In this document: positions 53,046 through 61,146 of the stretch, piece by piece
Layout: each line of letters begins with the position of its first letter
Numbering within the stretch: the stretch's first letter is position 1
Assembly: GCF_003058195.1 (NCBI RefSeq)
Contig: NZ_QBUH01000010.1
Location: forward strand, 1 to 64,000
DNA: 64,000 nucleotides
Reading direction: 5' to 3'
Source of the DNA: Elizabethkingia sp. YR214
GTDB taxonomy: Bacteria > Bacteroidota > Bacteroidia > Flavobacteriales > Weeksellaceae
The notes under the pieces: generated by a model
What the model saw: the letters and a program-made list of their open reading frames with translations, nothing else
What the model was told of the DNA's origin: nothing
The model's database searches: none
Made by a program: the position numbers and the translations under genes

Positions 53046-53618
53046 ATGCAGGACTTTATAAAACAGATTAACTCTTACTATCCTTTGTCAGCAGAAACAA
53101 CTGATGCACTTCTGGGGATATGTAAAGAGGACTATTTTAAAAAGAACGAGTTGCTGCAAAAATCCGGTGAAACAGCCAGATACTATTATTATTTAAAATC
53201 CGGTCTGGTGGGTTATTATACGATAGATGAAGACGGAGAGCAGGTTTATAAATTATTTTTTGCAGAAAAAAGCTTTCCTGCTGCCACGGTTTCTATTATT
53301 AAAAATGAGCCCGGAGATTTTAGTATTATAGCACTTGAAGATTGTACAGTCATAAAATACCCGGCAAAAGAGTATCGGAATTTGCTTACTAAACATCATG
53401 ACCTGGCCATGCTTCATATCCGTTACCTGGAGCAAAACTGGGTGGTAAACAAAGAACCGCTAGAGATTTCTCTAAAGAATGAAACGGCAAAACAGCGTTA
53501 TCTTAAACTACTGAAAGAACCAGATTTGTACAACAGGCTGAAGCAGCATCATATTGCATCTTATTTGGGGGTAACACCAACCCAGCTCAGTCGCATAAGA
53601 AAAGAAATAAAAGATTAA
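53046..53618 (+). CDS. Crp/Fnr-family transcriptional regulator
   Basis: 190 aa. Cyclic-nucleotide-binding-like barrel (about 20-125, with LKSGLVGYYTIDEDGEQVY) and C-terminal HTH (LKQHHIASYLGVTPTQLSRI). No Fe-S cysteine cluster is present (only scattered Cys), so it is not an Fnr oxygen sensor. Its stop lies at the start of a strong terminator. Confidence 0.88.
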   Translation: MQDFIKQINSYYPLSAETTDALLGICKEDYFKKNELLQKSGETARYYYYLKSGLVGYYTIDEDGEQVYKLFFAEKSFPAATVSIIKNEPGDFSIIALEDCTVIKYPAKEYRNLLTKHHDLAMLHIRYLEQNWVVNKEPLEISLKNETAKQRYLKLLKEPDLYNRLKQHHIASYLGVTPTQLSRIRKEIKD

Positions 53619-53650
53619 AAGCATTTACATATGTAGATGCTTTTGTTTTT
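53618..53650 (+). terminator. Terminator of the HD-Crp unit
   Basis: An 11-bp stem (AAAGCATTTAC with GTAGATGCTTT, one G-U pair), ATAT loop, then TGTTTTTTTT. Confidence 0.8.
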
Positions 53651-53691
53651 TTTACGCCTCAATTTTGTCTCATCAATTAATAATAAAAATT

Positions 53692-54504
53692 ATGAAGGCA
53701 TTATTTAATCTCACCCTTTTACTGGTATTCTCACATTCACTTTTTGCACAAAAAGTTATTCGTGAAAAGATATTCAGCACAAAGATGAAAAAAGAGATCA
53801 GCACCATTATTGTAACTCCGGATATTAGACCTCATCAGCAATACAAAACGGTGTATATTCTGCATGGTTATAGTGGGAGTCCGGAAAGAACTTTGAAGCA
53901 GGATATTCCAGATTTACAGGCTAAGGCAAAAGCCTATAATACCATTTATATTTTACCCGATGGCAATTACAACAGCTGGTATGTGGATAGTCCGGTGGAT
54001 CAGAAATCACAATACAAAACTTTTATAGGTTCGGAATTGGTACAATATATTGATAGACACTATCCTACAAAAGCTGAAAAAATATCCAGAGGAATTTTAG
54101 GATGGAGTATGGGCGGCTTTGGATCCCTGTATATTGGGACTTCATTTTCGGAAACATTTGGGATTGTAGGCAGCTCTTGCGGGGCTTTGGATTTCCGGAC
54201 TTTCAATGAAGGCTACAACAATTATCAGGTGGATAAAGTTTTAGGTCCTTTATCTTCTTTGGGCTCAGAATATATTTTGTCGGACAACACCGATAAAATG
54301 CTGAACACAGGACAATATTACATTCTGGACTGTGGAATAAATGATTTCTTTATCAGTAAAAATCAGAGTTTTCATCAGGAATTACTCAGTAAAAAAATTG
54401 AACATCTTTATATAGAATCCTTAGGAGAACATAACACCGAATACTGGAGTTGTGCTTTATCTAACCAATTATCATTGTTTGAAAACTATTTTAGTCATCA
54501 GTAA
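53692..54504 (+). CDS. Secreted esterase (alpha/beta hydrolase, esterase D-like)
   Basis: 270 aa. The start is set at MKALFNLTLLLVFSHSLFAQ, a signal peptide; a TTG frame upstream adds nothing conserved. The hydrolase core has HGYSGS (oxyanion loop), the nucleophile elbow GWSMGGFG with Ser139, and HNTEYW with the catalytic His near the end. Closest in layout to S-formylglutathione hydrolase/acyl esterase-type enzymes (putative esterase family), here exported. The substrate is unknown. Confidence 0.82.
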   Translation: MKALFNLTLLLVFSHSLFAQKVIREKIFSTKMKKEISTIIVTPDIRPHQQYKTVYILHGYSGSPERTLKQDIPDLQAKAKAYNTIYILPDGNYNSWYVDSPVDQKSQYKTFIGSELVQYIDRHYPTKAEKISRGILGWSMGGFGSLYIGTSFSETFGIVGSSCGALDFRTFNEGYNNYQVDKVLGPLSSLGSEYILSDNTDKMLNTGQYYILDCGINDFFISKNQSFHQELLSKKIEHLYIESLGEHNTEYWSCALSNQLSLFENYFSHQ

Positions 54505-54509
54505 AAGCA

Positions 54510-54550
54510 AACCCTGTCAGGATTAATGATATGTAATCCTGACAAGTTTT
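54510..54550. terminator. Bidirectional terminator with CCTGTCAGG repeat
   Basis: CCTGTCAGGATTA with TAATCCTGACAAG (one mismatch), 8-nt loop, then a T run; between convergent genes. Related to the CCTTGNCAAGG repeat family. Confidence 0.7.
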
Positions 54551-55663
54551 TTAATTAGTATGTTGATTGACTTTGATTTTATACCAGAAATCAATAATCC
54601 ATGCAAAGAGGGTATAGAAAATCAGAATACACGGGAAAATAACAAATACAGCAAGTAGAACATAACCTTGCTTCATTCCTTGTTCATCGACTACCCATTG
54701 GATAAAATCGTAAGAGAAAATGAAAACAAGGGATGTAAGTATCGCAATAATTAAAGAACCTAAAAGTACAGTATAATTAAATTTTTTAGAGTGTTTTCGT
54801 CTGCGGTTGAGTATCCATCTGATATGGAAATAGATCATAATCAGGAATCCAATTGTCATAATACCAATAGGCTGTAGAAAAAGTAAAATCTTGCCAAACA
54901 CAGATACCTTTTTTGAAAATGTAATTTCCAGTTGTTCCTGTGTTATATCATTAATCTGTATTTTGTAATTTCCGTTTTGTTCTTTTTGAAGCTTGCTAAT
55001 ATTGGTGTTATTTATTTCCAGACCGGAAGGAAAGTGTAAATTAATTTCTATTGGTCCAAAGGATTTCCAGTAATTTGAAGGGTATAATGCATAGGCTATC
55101 TTAAACTCTCTTAATAGCCCATATATATTATATTCCGGGACACCTTCATATTCTACAACAATATTATTTTCTCCTTTTTGAAGATCAGCCTCAAAATAGA
55201 TAAGTTCATTCAGATTAACATATTTTGGAGAATTCTGCTCAAATCTAATATCGTATAAATCTTCTCTATTCTGATCTTTGTGGATAAATGAAAACTGAGA
55301 AATGTTTTGGCTGGTGATTTTCGGAGTATTTATCTTTTTTCCATTAACCGATATCATGCTTTCAGAAGCCATGTTTTGTGCAATAAAAAGTAAAGGAAGT
55401 TTAGCTTCTTTTTCGGAATATATCTGGTAAGATACCTTATATCTTATTCTGTAAAATTCATAATAGTCATCATACTTATCTGAAGGTAATATAGTTAGAT
55501 CCATTTTTTCACTCAATACCTTACAATCTTTACTTCCGAATATCGGTGAACTCGTTGTTCCGTCGGAATAGGGTTTTGCCATATTTCCGTAAATACGGAT
55601 ACATGTCATTAATACGAAAAGTAACAGGAAATATTTTGTAAGTAGTGTTGAATGGCGTTTCAT
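54551..55663 (-). CDS. Membrane protein of unknown function
   Basis: 370 aa. Signal/anchor at 5-25, a large beta-rich periplasmic domain (about 30-255) and three C-terminal membrane helices (about 260-285, 298-320, 330-362). I do not recognise a family. The stop lies close to the convergent esterase terminator. It is followed by a small peptide gene on the same strand further upstream. Confidence 0.6.
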   Translation of the reverse strand: MKRHSTLLTKYFLLLFVLMTCIRIYGNMAKPYSDGTTSSPIFGSKDCKVLSEKMDLTILPSDKYDDYYEFYRIRYKVSYQIYSEKEAKLPLLFIAQNMASESMISVNGKKINTPKITSQNISQFSFIHKDQNREDLYDIRFEQNSPKYVNLNELIYFEADLQKGENNIVVEYEGVPEYNIYGLLREFKIAYALYPSNYWKSFGPIEINLHFPSGLEINNTNISKLQKEQNGNYKIQINDITQEQLEITFSKKVSVFGKILLFLQPIGIMTIGFLIMIYFHIRWILNRRRKHSKKFNYTVLLGSLIIAILTSLVFIFSYDFIQWVVDEQGMKQGYVLLAVFVIFPCILIFYTLFAWIIDFWYKIKVNQHTN

Positions 55664-55745
55664 AAAATTATTTCAGGGCTGAAAAATAGGCAGAATTTTT
55701 ATATTTTTTGAAAAGTTACTGAACAAAGAAAAGCTAACAAACAAA

Positions 55746-55765
55746 AAAGCCCGTAAAAGGGCTTT
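55746..55765 (-). terminator. Terminator of the Cys-rich peptide gene
   Basis: AAAGCCC (55746-55752) with GGGCTTT (55759-55765), 6-nt loop. On the minus strand it is followed by TTTTG, 28 nt after the peptide stop. Confidence 0.75.
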
Positions 55766-55792
55766 CTGTTTTTAATATTACTGTTATTACTT

Positions 55793-55969
55793 CTACTGTG
55801 GGCAGATTACCGCAGGGCATTTGTATCCCGGGCAAAGAGGCTTAGGTATTTCTGGGCAACATTCATAGGTGCACCAGTTACCAGCACTACCGTTAATACT
55901 TTTCATCTGTTCTCTAGACAATGCTTTTTGGTTTTTAAGCTTTAAAGCGTTTACTTTTAATGTTTTCAT
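55793..55969 (-). CDS. Bacteriocin-like Cys-rich peptide precursor
   Basis: 58 aa. The N-terminal part is a leader of the type common in Chryseobacterium/Elizabethkingia small peptides: basic, with LSREQMKSINGS (residues 17-28) in place of a double-glycine end. The remaining 30 residues carry six cysteines (33, 37, 38, 46, 51, 56) and six prolines in a C-P-rich pattern (CCPEIPKPLCPGYKCPAVIC). This fits a small disulfide-bonded exported peptide. It has its own terminator and no transporter or modification genes next to it. The bacteriocin label comes from the leader, not from evidence of activity. Confidence 0.68.
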   Translation of the reverse strand: MKTLKVNALKLKNQKALSREQMKSINGSAGNWCTYECCPEIPKPLCPGYKCPAVICPQ

Positions 55970-56079
55970 TTTTCAGTGATTTTGGTTAAAAAAAATATTA
56001 TAAAAGTCTAGTACATAATTGTACAATAGCAAGTTAAATATTTTTTCTCAAATGAAAAATACTGCTCAAATATGTCCGC

Positions 56080-56715
56080 TTATAGTGTTGTATCCGGCTT
56101 TTTGGGGCCATATATAGCCTCCGGATTATTACGCAGGAAATAAGCAAACATGCAATGGAATAATAACAATATAGCAAAAACGAGGGAGCATATATAAAAT
56201 GCACCTCCAAAACCTAATGTAATAGATAAATCGCCTCCAAAGCCAACTTTATAATCTCCCAATCCATTCATTTGAGATTGGAAAGTCCAATAAAAGACGG
56301 ATAAACATATTAATGCTATTGCAGAAAGCACAATATGGTAAATATATTTTTTCTTTATATTTTGAATAGCATGTAGAATGATTCCTAAAACCGCGGATAG
56401 CAATGGAATAATAATAAATGGATTTGGCGGAATATTGCCTTTGGAATTATCTGATTTGTCCATTGGGGAGTATCCGTTTTCATCAGAAGAGTTATCATTT
56501 CCGAAAGAACCAAAAGGAGAATCTTTTTTCAATGTTTCTTTCATTTGTCTGTTCATTTTTTCTTTGGAAATACCTGTTACCAAATCGGTTCCTTTAACAG
56601 ATACTAGTGTTGTGCTTCCACACTTTACAAGAAAAAAAGGAAAGAAGAAGCATATAATAATTACACTGTAACTGGGAATAGGTAATAGATCTGAAATGAC
56701 TTTTAATGGTTTCAT
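56080..56715 (-). CDS. Membrane protein of unknown function
   Basis: 211 aa. One hydrophobic segment near 15-30, a Ser/Asp/Lys-rich loop (about 50-95) and three further helices (about 97-115, 126-143, 172-195). No family is recognised. It lies between the mutS2 and Cys-rich peptide genes on the same strand, with its own stop near 56080. Confidence 0.55.
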   Translation of the reverse strand: MKPLKVISDLLPIPSYSVIIICFFFPFFLVKCGSTTLVSVKGTDLVTGISKEKMNRQMKETLKKDSPFGSFGNDNSSDENGYSPMDKSDNSKGNIPPNPFIIIPLLSAVLGIILHAIQNIKKKYIYHIVLSAIALICLSVFYWTFQSQMNGLGDYKVGFGGDLSITLGFGGAFYICSLVFAILLLFHCMFAYFLRNNPEAIYGPKKPDTTL

Positions 56716-56754
56716 AATTGGTATTTTGGTAAAAATAGGGATTTAGCTCAAATA

Positions 56755-56788
56755 ATAAAAAATCCCTTGACAAAGCTGCTAAGGGATT
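56755..56788 (-). terminator. Terminator of mutS2
   Basis: On the minus strand, AATCCCTT and AAGGGATT pair (8 bp, 12-nt loop) and are followed by TTTTTATT, 34 nt after the mutS2 stop. Confidence 0.72.
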
Positions 56789-56821
56789 GATATAAGTTGT
56801 ATGTGATTTCGGAAATCCGAA

Positions 56822-58969
56822 TTAGATTCTTTCTAACTCGTCTGCATTTATAGTAGTCTTAAATGTTCCGTAATTTACAATCACTTTATTTTTAGAGATT
56901 TTTTCGATAGTACCTACACTTGTACTTCCGGAGATCCGTACACGCTGACCTTCTTTTAGCCACAGCGCACGTTCTTTTTGTTTTTTCTCTTCCAGCTTTT
57001 CATTGGTTTCAGCGATTTTTTCCTTCACATCATCCTTTTTCAGCTGTTGGGTAATTTTCCGCTTTACTACTTTTAGTCTGTCATTGGTCGTCTTATCAGT
57101 TTCCTTGCGACGGTATTTTTCCTGTTCCAGAATTTTTACAAAATCTTTTACAATGTCTTTTCGGGACTTCCCATTTACATAGCCATCGATAAAAGATTCT
57201 ACACGATTTCCAAACTGTAATTTGCGGTGCTCCTCCTCATATAGTTTCTGAAAGTTGAAGAGTTTTTGCTGAAGCTGCTCGTTTAGTTTTTGCAGATTAT
57301 CGCGTTTGTCTTCTACAGATTCCTTTCTCTCGGTAAGATCAGATTTCAGTTTTTCAACCTCATATTTCTCTTGCTGCAGTTTTACAATTGTCTTATCAAG
57401 ATTTACAATATCATGTTCTACCTTTTTCTGAGCATTTTTAATAATAAATCTTGGTATTTTATTTTTCTCAGCAACCTCGAATGTAAATGAACTTCCGGCC
57501 TGGCCAATTTCCAGTTTGTACATAGGTTCCAGAGTCTCTTCATCAAAGAGCATAGCTGCATTAATAGCATTTGGAAGTTGTTCCACAACCAGCTTGATGT
57601 TGGTGTAGTGAGTCGTAATAATGGCAAAGCTATTCTTGTCATAGAAGAATTCCAGAAAAGCCTCTGCTAAAGCACCACCAAGTTCAGGATCGGATCCTGT
57701 TCCGAATTCATCAATTAACAATAATGTATTATCATCTGCCTCACGGATAATACCTGCCATTTTCTTCAAACGCGAAGAATAGGTGGATAGATGATTTTCA
57801 ATAGATTGATTATCTCCAATATCCGTACGTATTTTATCGAAGAAGAACATCTCCGATTTTGGATGTACAGGTACCAGGATTCCACTCTGAATCATTAATT
57901 GTAATAATCCTACAGTTTTTAATGTAATGGACTTTCCTCCTGCATTTGGTCCGGAGATACAGATAATTCTGTTTCTCTCGGAAAGTTCCAGTGTCTGTGA
58001 GTAGATAGGCTTTTGCTCTTCCTGATTTCTCATCCATAATAATGGGTGGAAAGCATTGATAAGTTTTAGTCTCTTCTCCTCATTAATTTCAGGAAGTATA
58101 CCATTCACTTTATGTGCGAATCTGGCTTTTGCCTGTGTAAGATCAGTATCAAAAATATAAGCCTGGTATTCTTCCAGCAAAGGTTGGAACATAGCGATCT
58201 CTGCAGTAAGCTGGCGCAGAATTCTGTCTATTTCTTTTTTCTCTTCTTCTTCATTCTCACGGAGACGGAACTGATGTTTCACAACACTTTCCGGCTGTAT
58301 ATAAGTAATAGAACCCGTTTTGGATACTCCAAGTGTTCTGCCCGGTATTCTTTTCTTAAATCCTGACTTTACAGCTAATACTCTTTGATCGTCTATAATA
58401 GTTTCACGAATGTCATCCAATAGATCCGATTGTCCGTACATTGTTAATGCCCGGTTGAAATTTTCCTGAATGGCTTTTCTTGCATGGCTGATCTCTTTAC
58501 GGATAATTTCCAAATCCGGAGAGGCATCAGACTTCACCTCACCATAGCGGTTAAATACATTATTAATCTTCTCAATAATTTCTTTAGTCAGTTCAATTTC
58601 CTGAGACTCACTAAAAAGTACAGGATAATATTCATTGAACTTTTTGAAGTAAACCACCAGTTTTCCTACCATCATCGAGATATTCTTTATCTTCATGAAA
58701 GATGCAGCATCCAGGCGATAATTTTCTATAGCCATTACCTTTAGTTCAGCTTCTATATCCTCATATTCATTGAAGGGGATTGCATTGTCATTCTCATATG
58801 ACGATGCATATTCCGATACCTTAGTAAGACTTATTCTGGCCTCATCCAAAGGCATAGGCAGTATATGGGTAATCTGTTCTGCTATTTTCGGAGAAAATGC
58901 AAAAGGAGTGATTTGTTCTAAGAGTTGCGGAAATTCTAATTCCGATAAATTGTCTTTTGTTACTTGCAC
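56822..58969 (-). CDS. MutS2-family ATPase without Smr domain
   Basis: 715 aa using the GTG start at 58969 (MQVTKDNLSELEFPQLLEQI), which matches the family start; the longer TTG frame lies over the -7 element. It has the MutS core and ABC ATPase: Walker A GPNAGGKS (340-347), DDNTLLLIDEFGTGSDPELG (Walker B region) and ITTHYTN. The coiled-coil arm spans about 515-660. The C-terminal ~80-residue Smr endonuclease domain of typical MutS2 is absent; the protein ends in a KOW-like barrel (WLKEGQRVRISGSTSVGTIE). Role: ribosome collision or recombination control in other bacteria; without Smr the cleavage activity is doubtful. Confidence 0.88.
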   Translation of the reverse strand: MQVTKDNLSELEFPQLLEQITPFAFSPKIAEQITHILPMPLDEARISLTKVSEYASSYENDNAIPFNEYEDIEAELKVMAIENYRLDAASFMKIKNISMMVGKLVVYFKKFNEYYPVLFSESQEIELTKEIIEKINNVFNRYGEVKSDASPDLEIIRKEISHARKAIQENFNRALTMYGQSDLLDDIRETIIDDQRVLAVKSGFKKRIPGRTLGVSKTGSITYIQPESVVKHQFRLRENEEEEKKEIDRILRQLTAEIAMFQPLLEEYQAYIFDTDLTQAKARFAHKVNGILPEINEEKRLKLINAFHPLLWMRNQEEQKPIYSQTLELSERNRIICISGPNAGGKSITLKTVGLLQLMIQSGILVPVHPKSEMFFFDKIRTDIGDNQSIENHLSTYSSRLKKMAGIIREADDNTLLLIDEFGTGSDPELGGALAEAFLEFFYDKNSFAIITTHYTNIKLVVEQLPNAINAAMLFDEETLEPMYKLEIGQAGSSFTFEVAEKNKIPRFIIKNAQKKVEHDIVNLDKTIVKLQQEKYEVEKLKSDLTERKESVEDKRDNLQKLNEQLQQKLFNFQKLYEEEHRKLQFGNRVESFIDGYVNGKSRKDIVKDFVKILEQEKYRRKETDKTTNDRLKVVKRKITQQLKKDDVKEKIAETNEKLEEKKQKERALWLKEGQRVRISGSTSVGTIEKISKNKVIVNYGTFKTTINADELERI

Positions 58970-58973
58970 AATG

Positions 58974-58981
58974 CAAAGATA
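58974..58981 (-). promoter_or_regulatory. -7 element of mutS2
   Basis: TATCTTTG on the minus strand, 4 nt before the GTG at 58969; supports GTG as the start and a leaderless mRNA. Confidence 0.5.
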
Positions 58982-59040
58982 ATCAATGATAAAAGAAATT
59001 TCACTAACTTGCTTCAAACTAATTAACCGAAAACCTCAAT

Positions 59041-61134
59041 ATGAGAAAATTATTTTTTTTCATAGCCTGTGTTGTATGTATCAGCATAAGTAAGGCCAAT
59101 GAAATAGATCTTATTAAGCACAGGATTGCCGAATGGCACTGGGAGAAAGGAGTGGATAAAGCTGCAACAGTACGAAATGCACAAAAATGGCAGCAAACAC
59201 TACAAGATAATCAGCAGTGGAAAGATGTAGATTATGTAGATCCATCTCCAAGTGTGTGGAAAGGCATAGACCACTTGAAGCGCATCCATGACATGACGGT
59301 TGCTTATACTGCACCGTGGAGCAGTCTGAAGAATAATCCGGAAGTTTTCAAAGCCATTGAAAATGCTCTTGTCTACTGGAACAGAAATAAGCCTAAAAAC
59401 AAGAACTGGTGGTGGAATGAAATTGAGGCACCTAGGGTATTGGGTGTCATCCTTATTATGCTTAGTGAGAAGGATAATCAAAATAAGCTTTCCGGTGAGC
59501 TGTTTGCAAATCTGGTAAAGCAAATGGAATATAAACGCTATAAAGGCGATACAGGAGTAAATATGGCGGATTATGATACGCACATTTTCTACAGTGGATT
59601 AATCAATAATGATGAATCTCAAATCCAAAGCGGACTGAATAATATATTCTCTATTAGTAAGCCAACAGTAAAGGAAGGAATCCAGTTCGATAATTCTTAT
59701 GCACAGCACGATATCATGCTGCATATCTTTGGCTATGGAACCGAATATCTGAAAGTAGAAACCTATATCGGTGCTATGGTTGCCGATACAAAATTTGCCA
59801 TGAAAGGCGAACACTTACGAGTATTCACTGATTTTATCACTAAAACTTTAATTCCACAGATTCGTGGTCGCTATACCAATTCAACATCCTTTGGCAGACA
59901 AATTTCACGGGAAAGCTTTACTGATCTGGAGTGGCTGGTTCCTTATCTGGAAAGCCTTATTCTGATGGATAAAGCCAATACTCAGATTTATAAAGATGTT
60001 ATATTACGTCTTAAAGGCAAGAAGAAACCGAATTATCATATTGCAGAACTTCAGAAACATTACTGGAATACTGATTTTTCGTTTTATCAGGATAAAAACT
60101 ATCAGTTCTCAGTTAGGATGTCTTCTAAATTTACAGAACAGGCAGAGACCAATCTAAATGGAGAAAACAAACTTGGAGGTTACCGTTCTATAGGCTCTTA
60201 TTCAATATTACAGGACGGGACAGAATATTTCAACATATACCCTGTGTGGGACTGGAAAAAGATTCCGGGAACAACCACTTTGGATCAATTACCGATTCCG
60301 GATACCTATTGCCTTACACCCGGAGTTTCTGGTTTTGCAGGCGGGGTAAGTAACGGTAAGATAGGTGCATCTGCATTTATGCAAAATCAGTTTGGTGTGA
60401 GCGCTGAAAAATCATGGTTTATGTTTGAAGGTGCAGTTATTTGCTTGGGCAATAATATTTCTGCTGAAAGAGAAGGGAAAGTCTTCACGACTGTGGAGCA
60501 AAGTTTTTTCAAAGATCAACTGGTTTATCAGAATAATGAAGAAACTAAAAAAGTTGCAGCCGGACAGCTTATGAATAATACTGGAGAGCAGGTACTTATT
60601 CATAATAATATAGCTTATCTTTTTCCACAAAAGACAAATCTAAATGTCAGTACACAGGTTCAGAATGGCCGTTGGAAAGACATTAACGATGTAGGAAGTA
60701 ATGAAGAACAGAAAAATGCAGTATTTAAAGTGTGGATAAATCATGGTGAAAAAGCCGATAAAGCAGCTTATCAATATCTTATTATGCCTGGGATACACAA
60801 ACCTGCAAAAGCAAGAAAACTGGCGAATAATTTTGTGATACTTAATCAGACAAATGTACAGGCTGTGTATAGTAAATCTGCTAATAAGCTAATGTTGGTT
60901 TTCTTCAGACCTTCGGAAACAGAGATTGAAGGAATAAAGATAAAAGCAGATCAGGCATGTATTATACTAATTGAAAATCCGGGATCCGGTAATCCGGAGC
61001 TATATGTAGCAGATCCTTCCCGGAAAGTAAAAGAGGTGAATATAGAATTAGGAACTGAAAAAATTAATATTCAGCTCCCAATTACATTAGATTATGCAGG
61101 TTCGTCCGTTCACTATAAAAAAACTAATCCATAA
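59041..61134 (+). CDS. Polysaccharide lyase family 8 (chondroitin AC lyase-like), copy 1
   Basis: 697 aa. Signal peptide (MRKLFFFIACVVCISISKA). Lyase that cleaves hyaluronate/chondroitin by beta-elimination. The catalytic residues of the chondroitin AC lyase family align by spacing: Asn174 (GVNMAD), His223 (YAQHDIML), Tyr232 (GYG) and Arg286 (SFGRQ); His-Tyr is 9 and Tyr-Arg 54 residues apart, as in the Pedobacter enzyme. WWWNEIEAPR lines the cleft. The toroid domain is followed by beta-sandwich domains. It is 12 nt before a close paralogue and shares its operon. Confidence 0.85.
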   Translation: MRKLFFFIACVVCISISKANEIDLIKHRIAEWHWEKGVDKAATVRNAQKWQQTLQDNQQWKDVDYVDPSPSVWKGIDHLKRIHDMTVAYTAPWSSLKNNPEVFKAIENALVYWNRNKPKNKNWWWNEIEAPRVLGVILIMLSEKDNQNKLSGELFANLVKQMEYKRYKGDTGVNMADYDTHIFYSGLINNDESQIQSGLNNIFSISKPTVKEGIQFDNSYAQHDIMLHIFGYGTEYLKVETYIGAMVADTKFAMKGEHLRVFTDFITKTLIPQIRGRYTNSTSFGRQISRESFTDLEWLVPYLESLILMDKANTQIYKDVILRLKGKKKPNYHIAELQKHYWNTDFSFYQDKNYQFSVRMSSKFTEQAETNLNGENKLGGYRSIGSYSILQDGTEYFNIYPVWDWKKIPGTTTLDQLPIPDTYCLTPGVSGFAGGVSNGKIGASAFMQNQFGVSAEKSWFMFEGAVICLGNNISAEREGKVFTTVEQSFFKDQLVYQNNEETKKVAAGQLMNNTGEQVLIHNNIAYLFPQKTNLNVSTQVQNGRWKDINDVGSNEEQKNAVFKVWINHGEKADKAAYQYLIMPGIHKPAKARKLANNFVILNQTNVQAVYSKSANKLMLVFFRPSETEIEGIKIKADQACIILIENPGSGNPELYVADPSRKVKEVNIELGTEKINIQLPITLDYAGSSVHYKKTNP

Positions 61135-61146
61135 TTATAACTCAAC

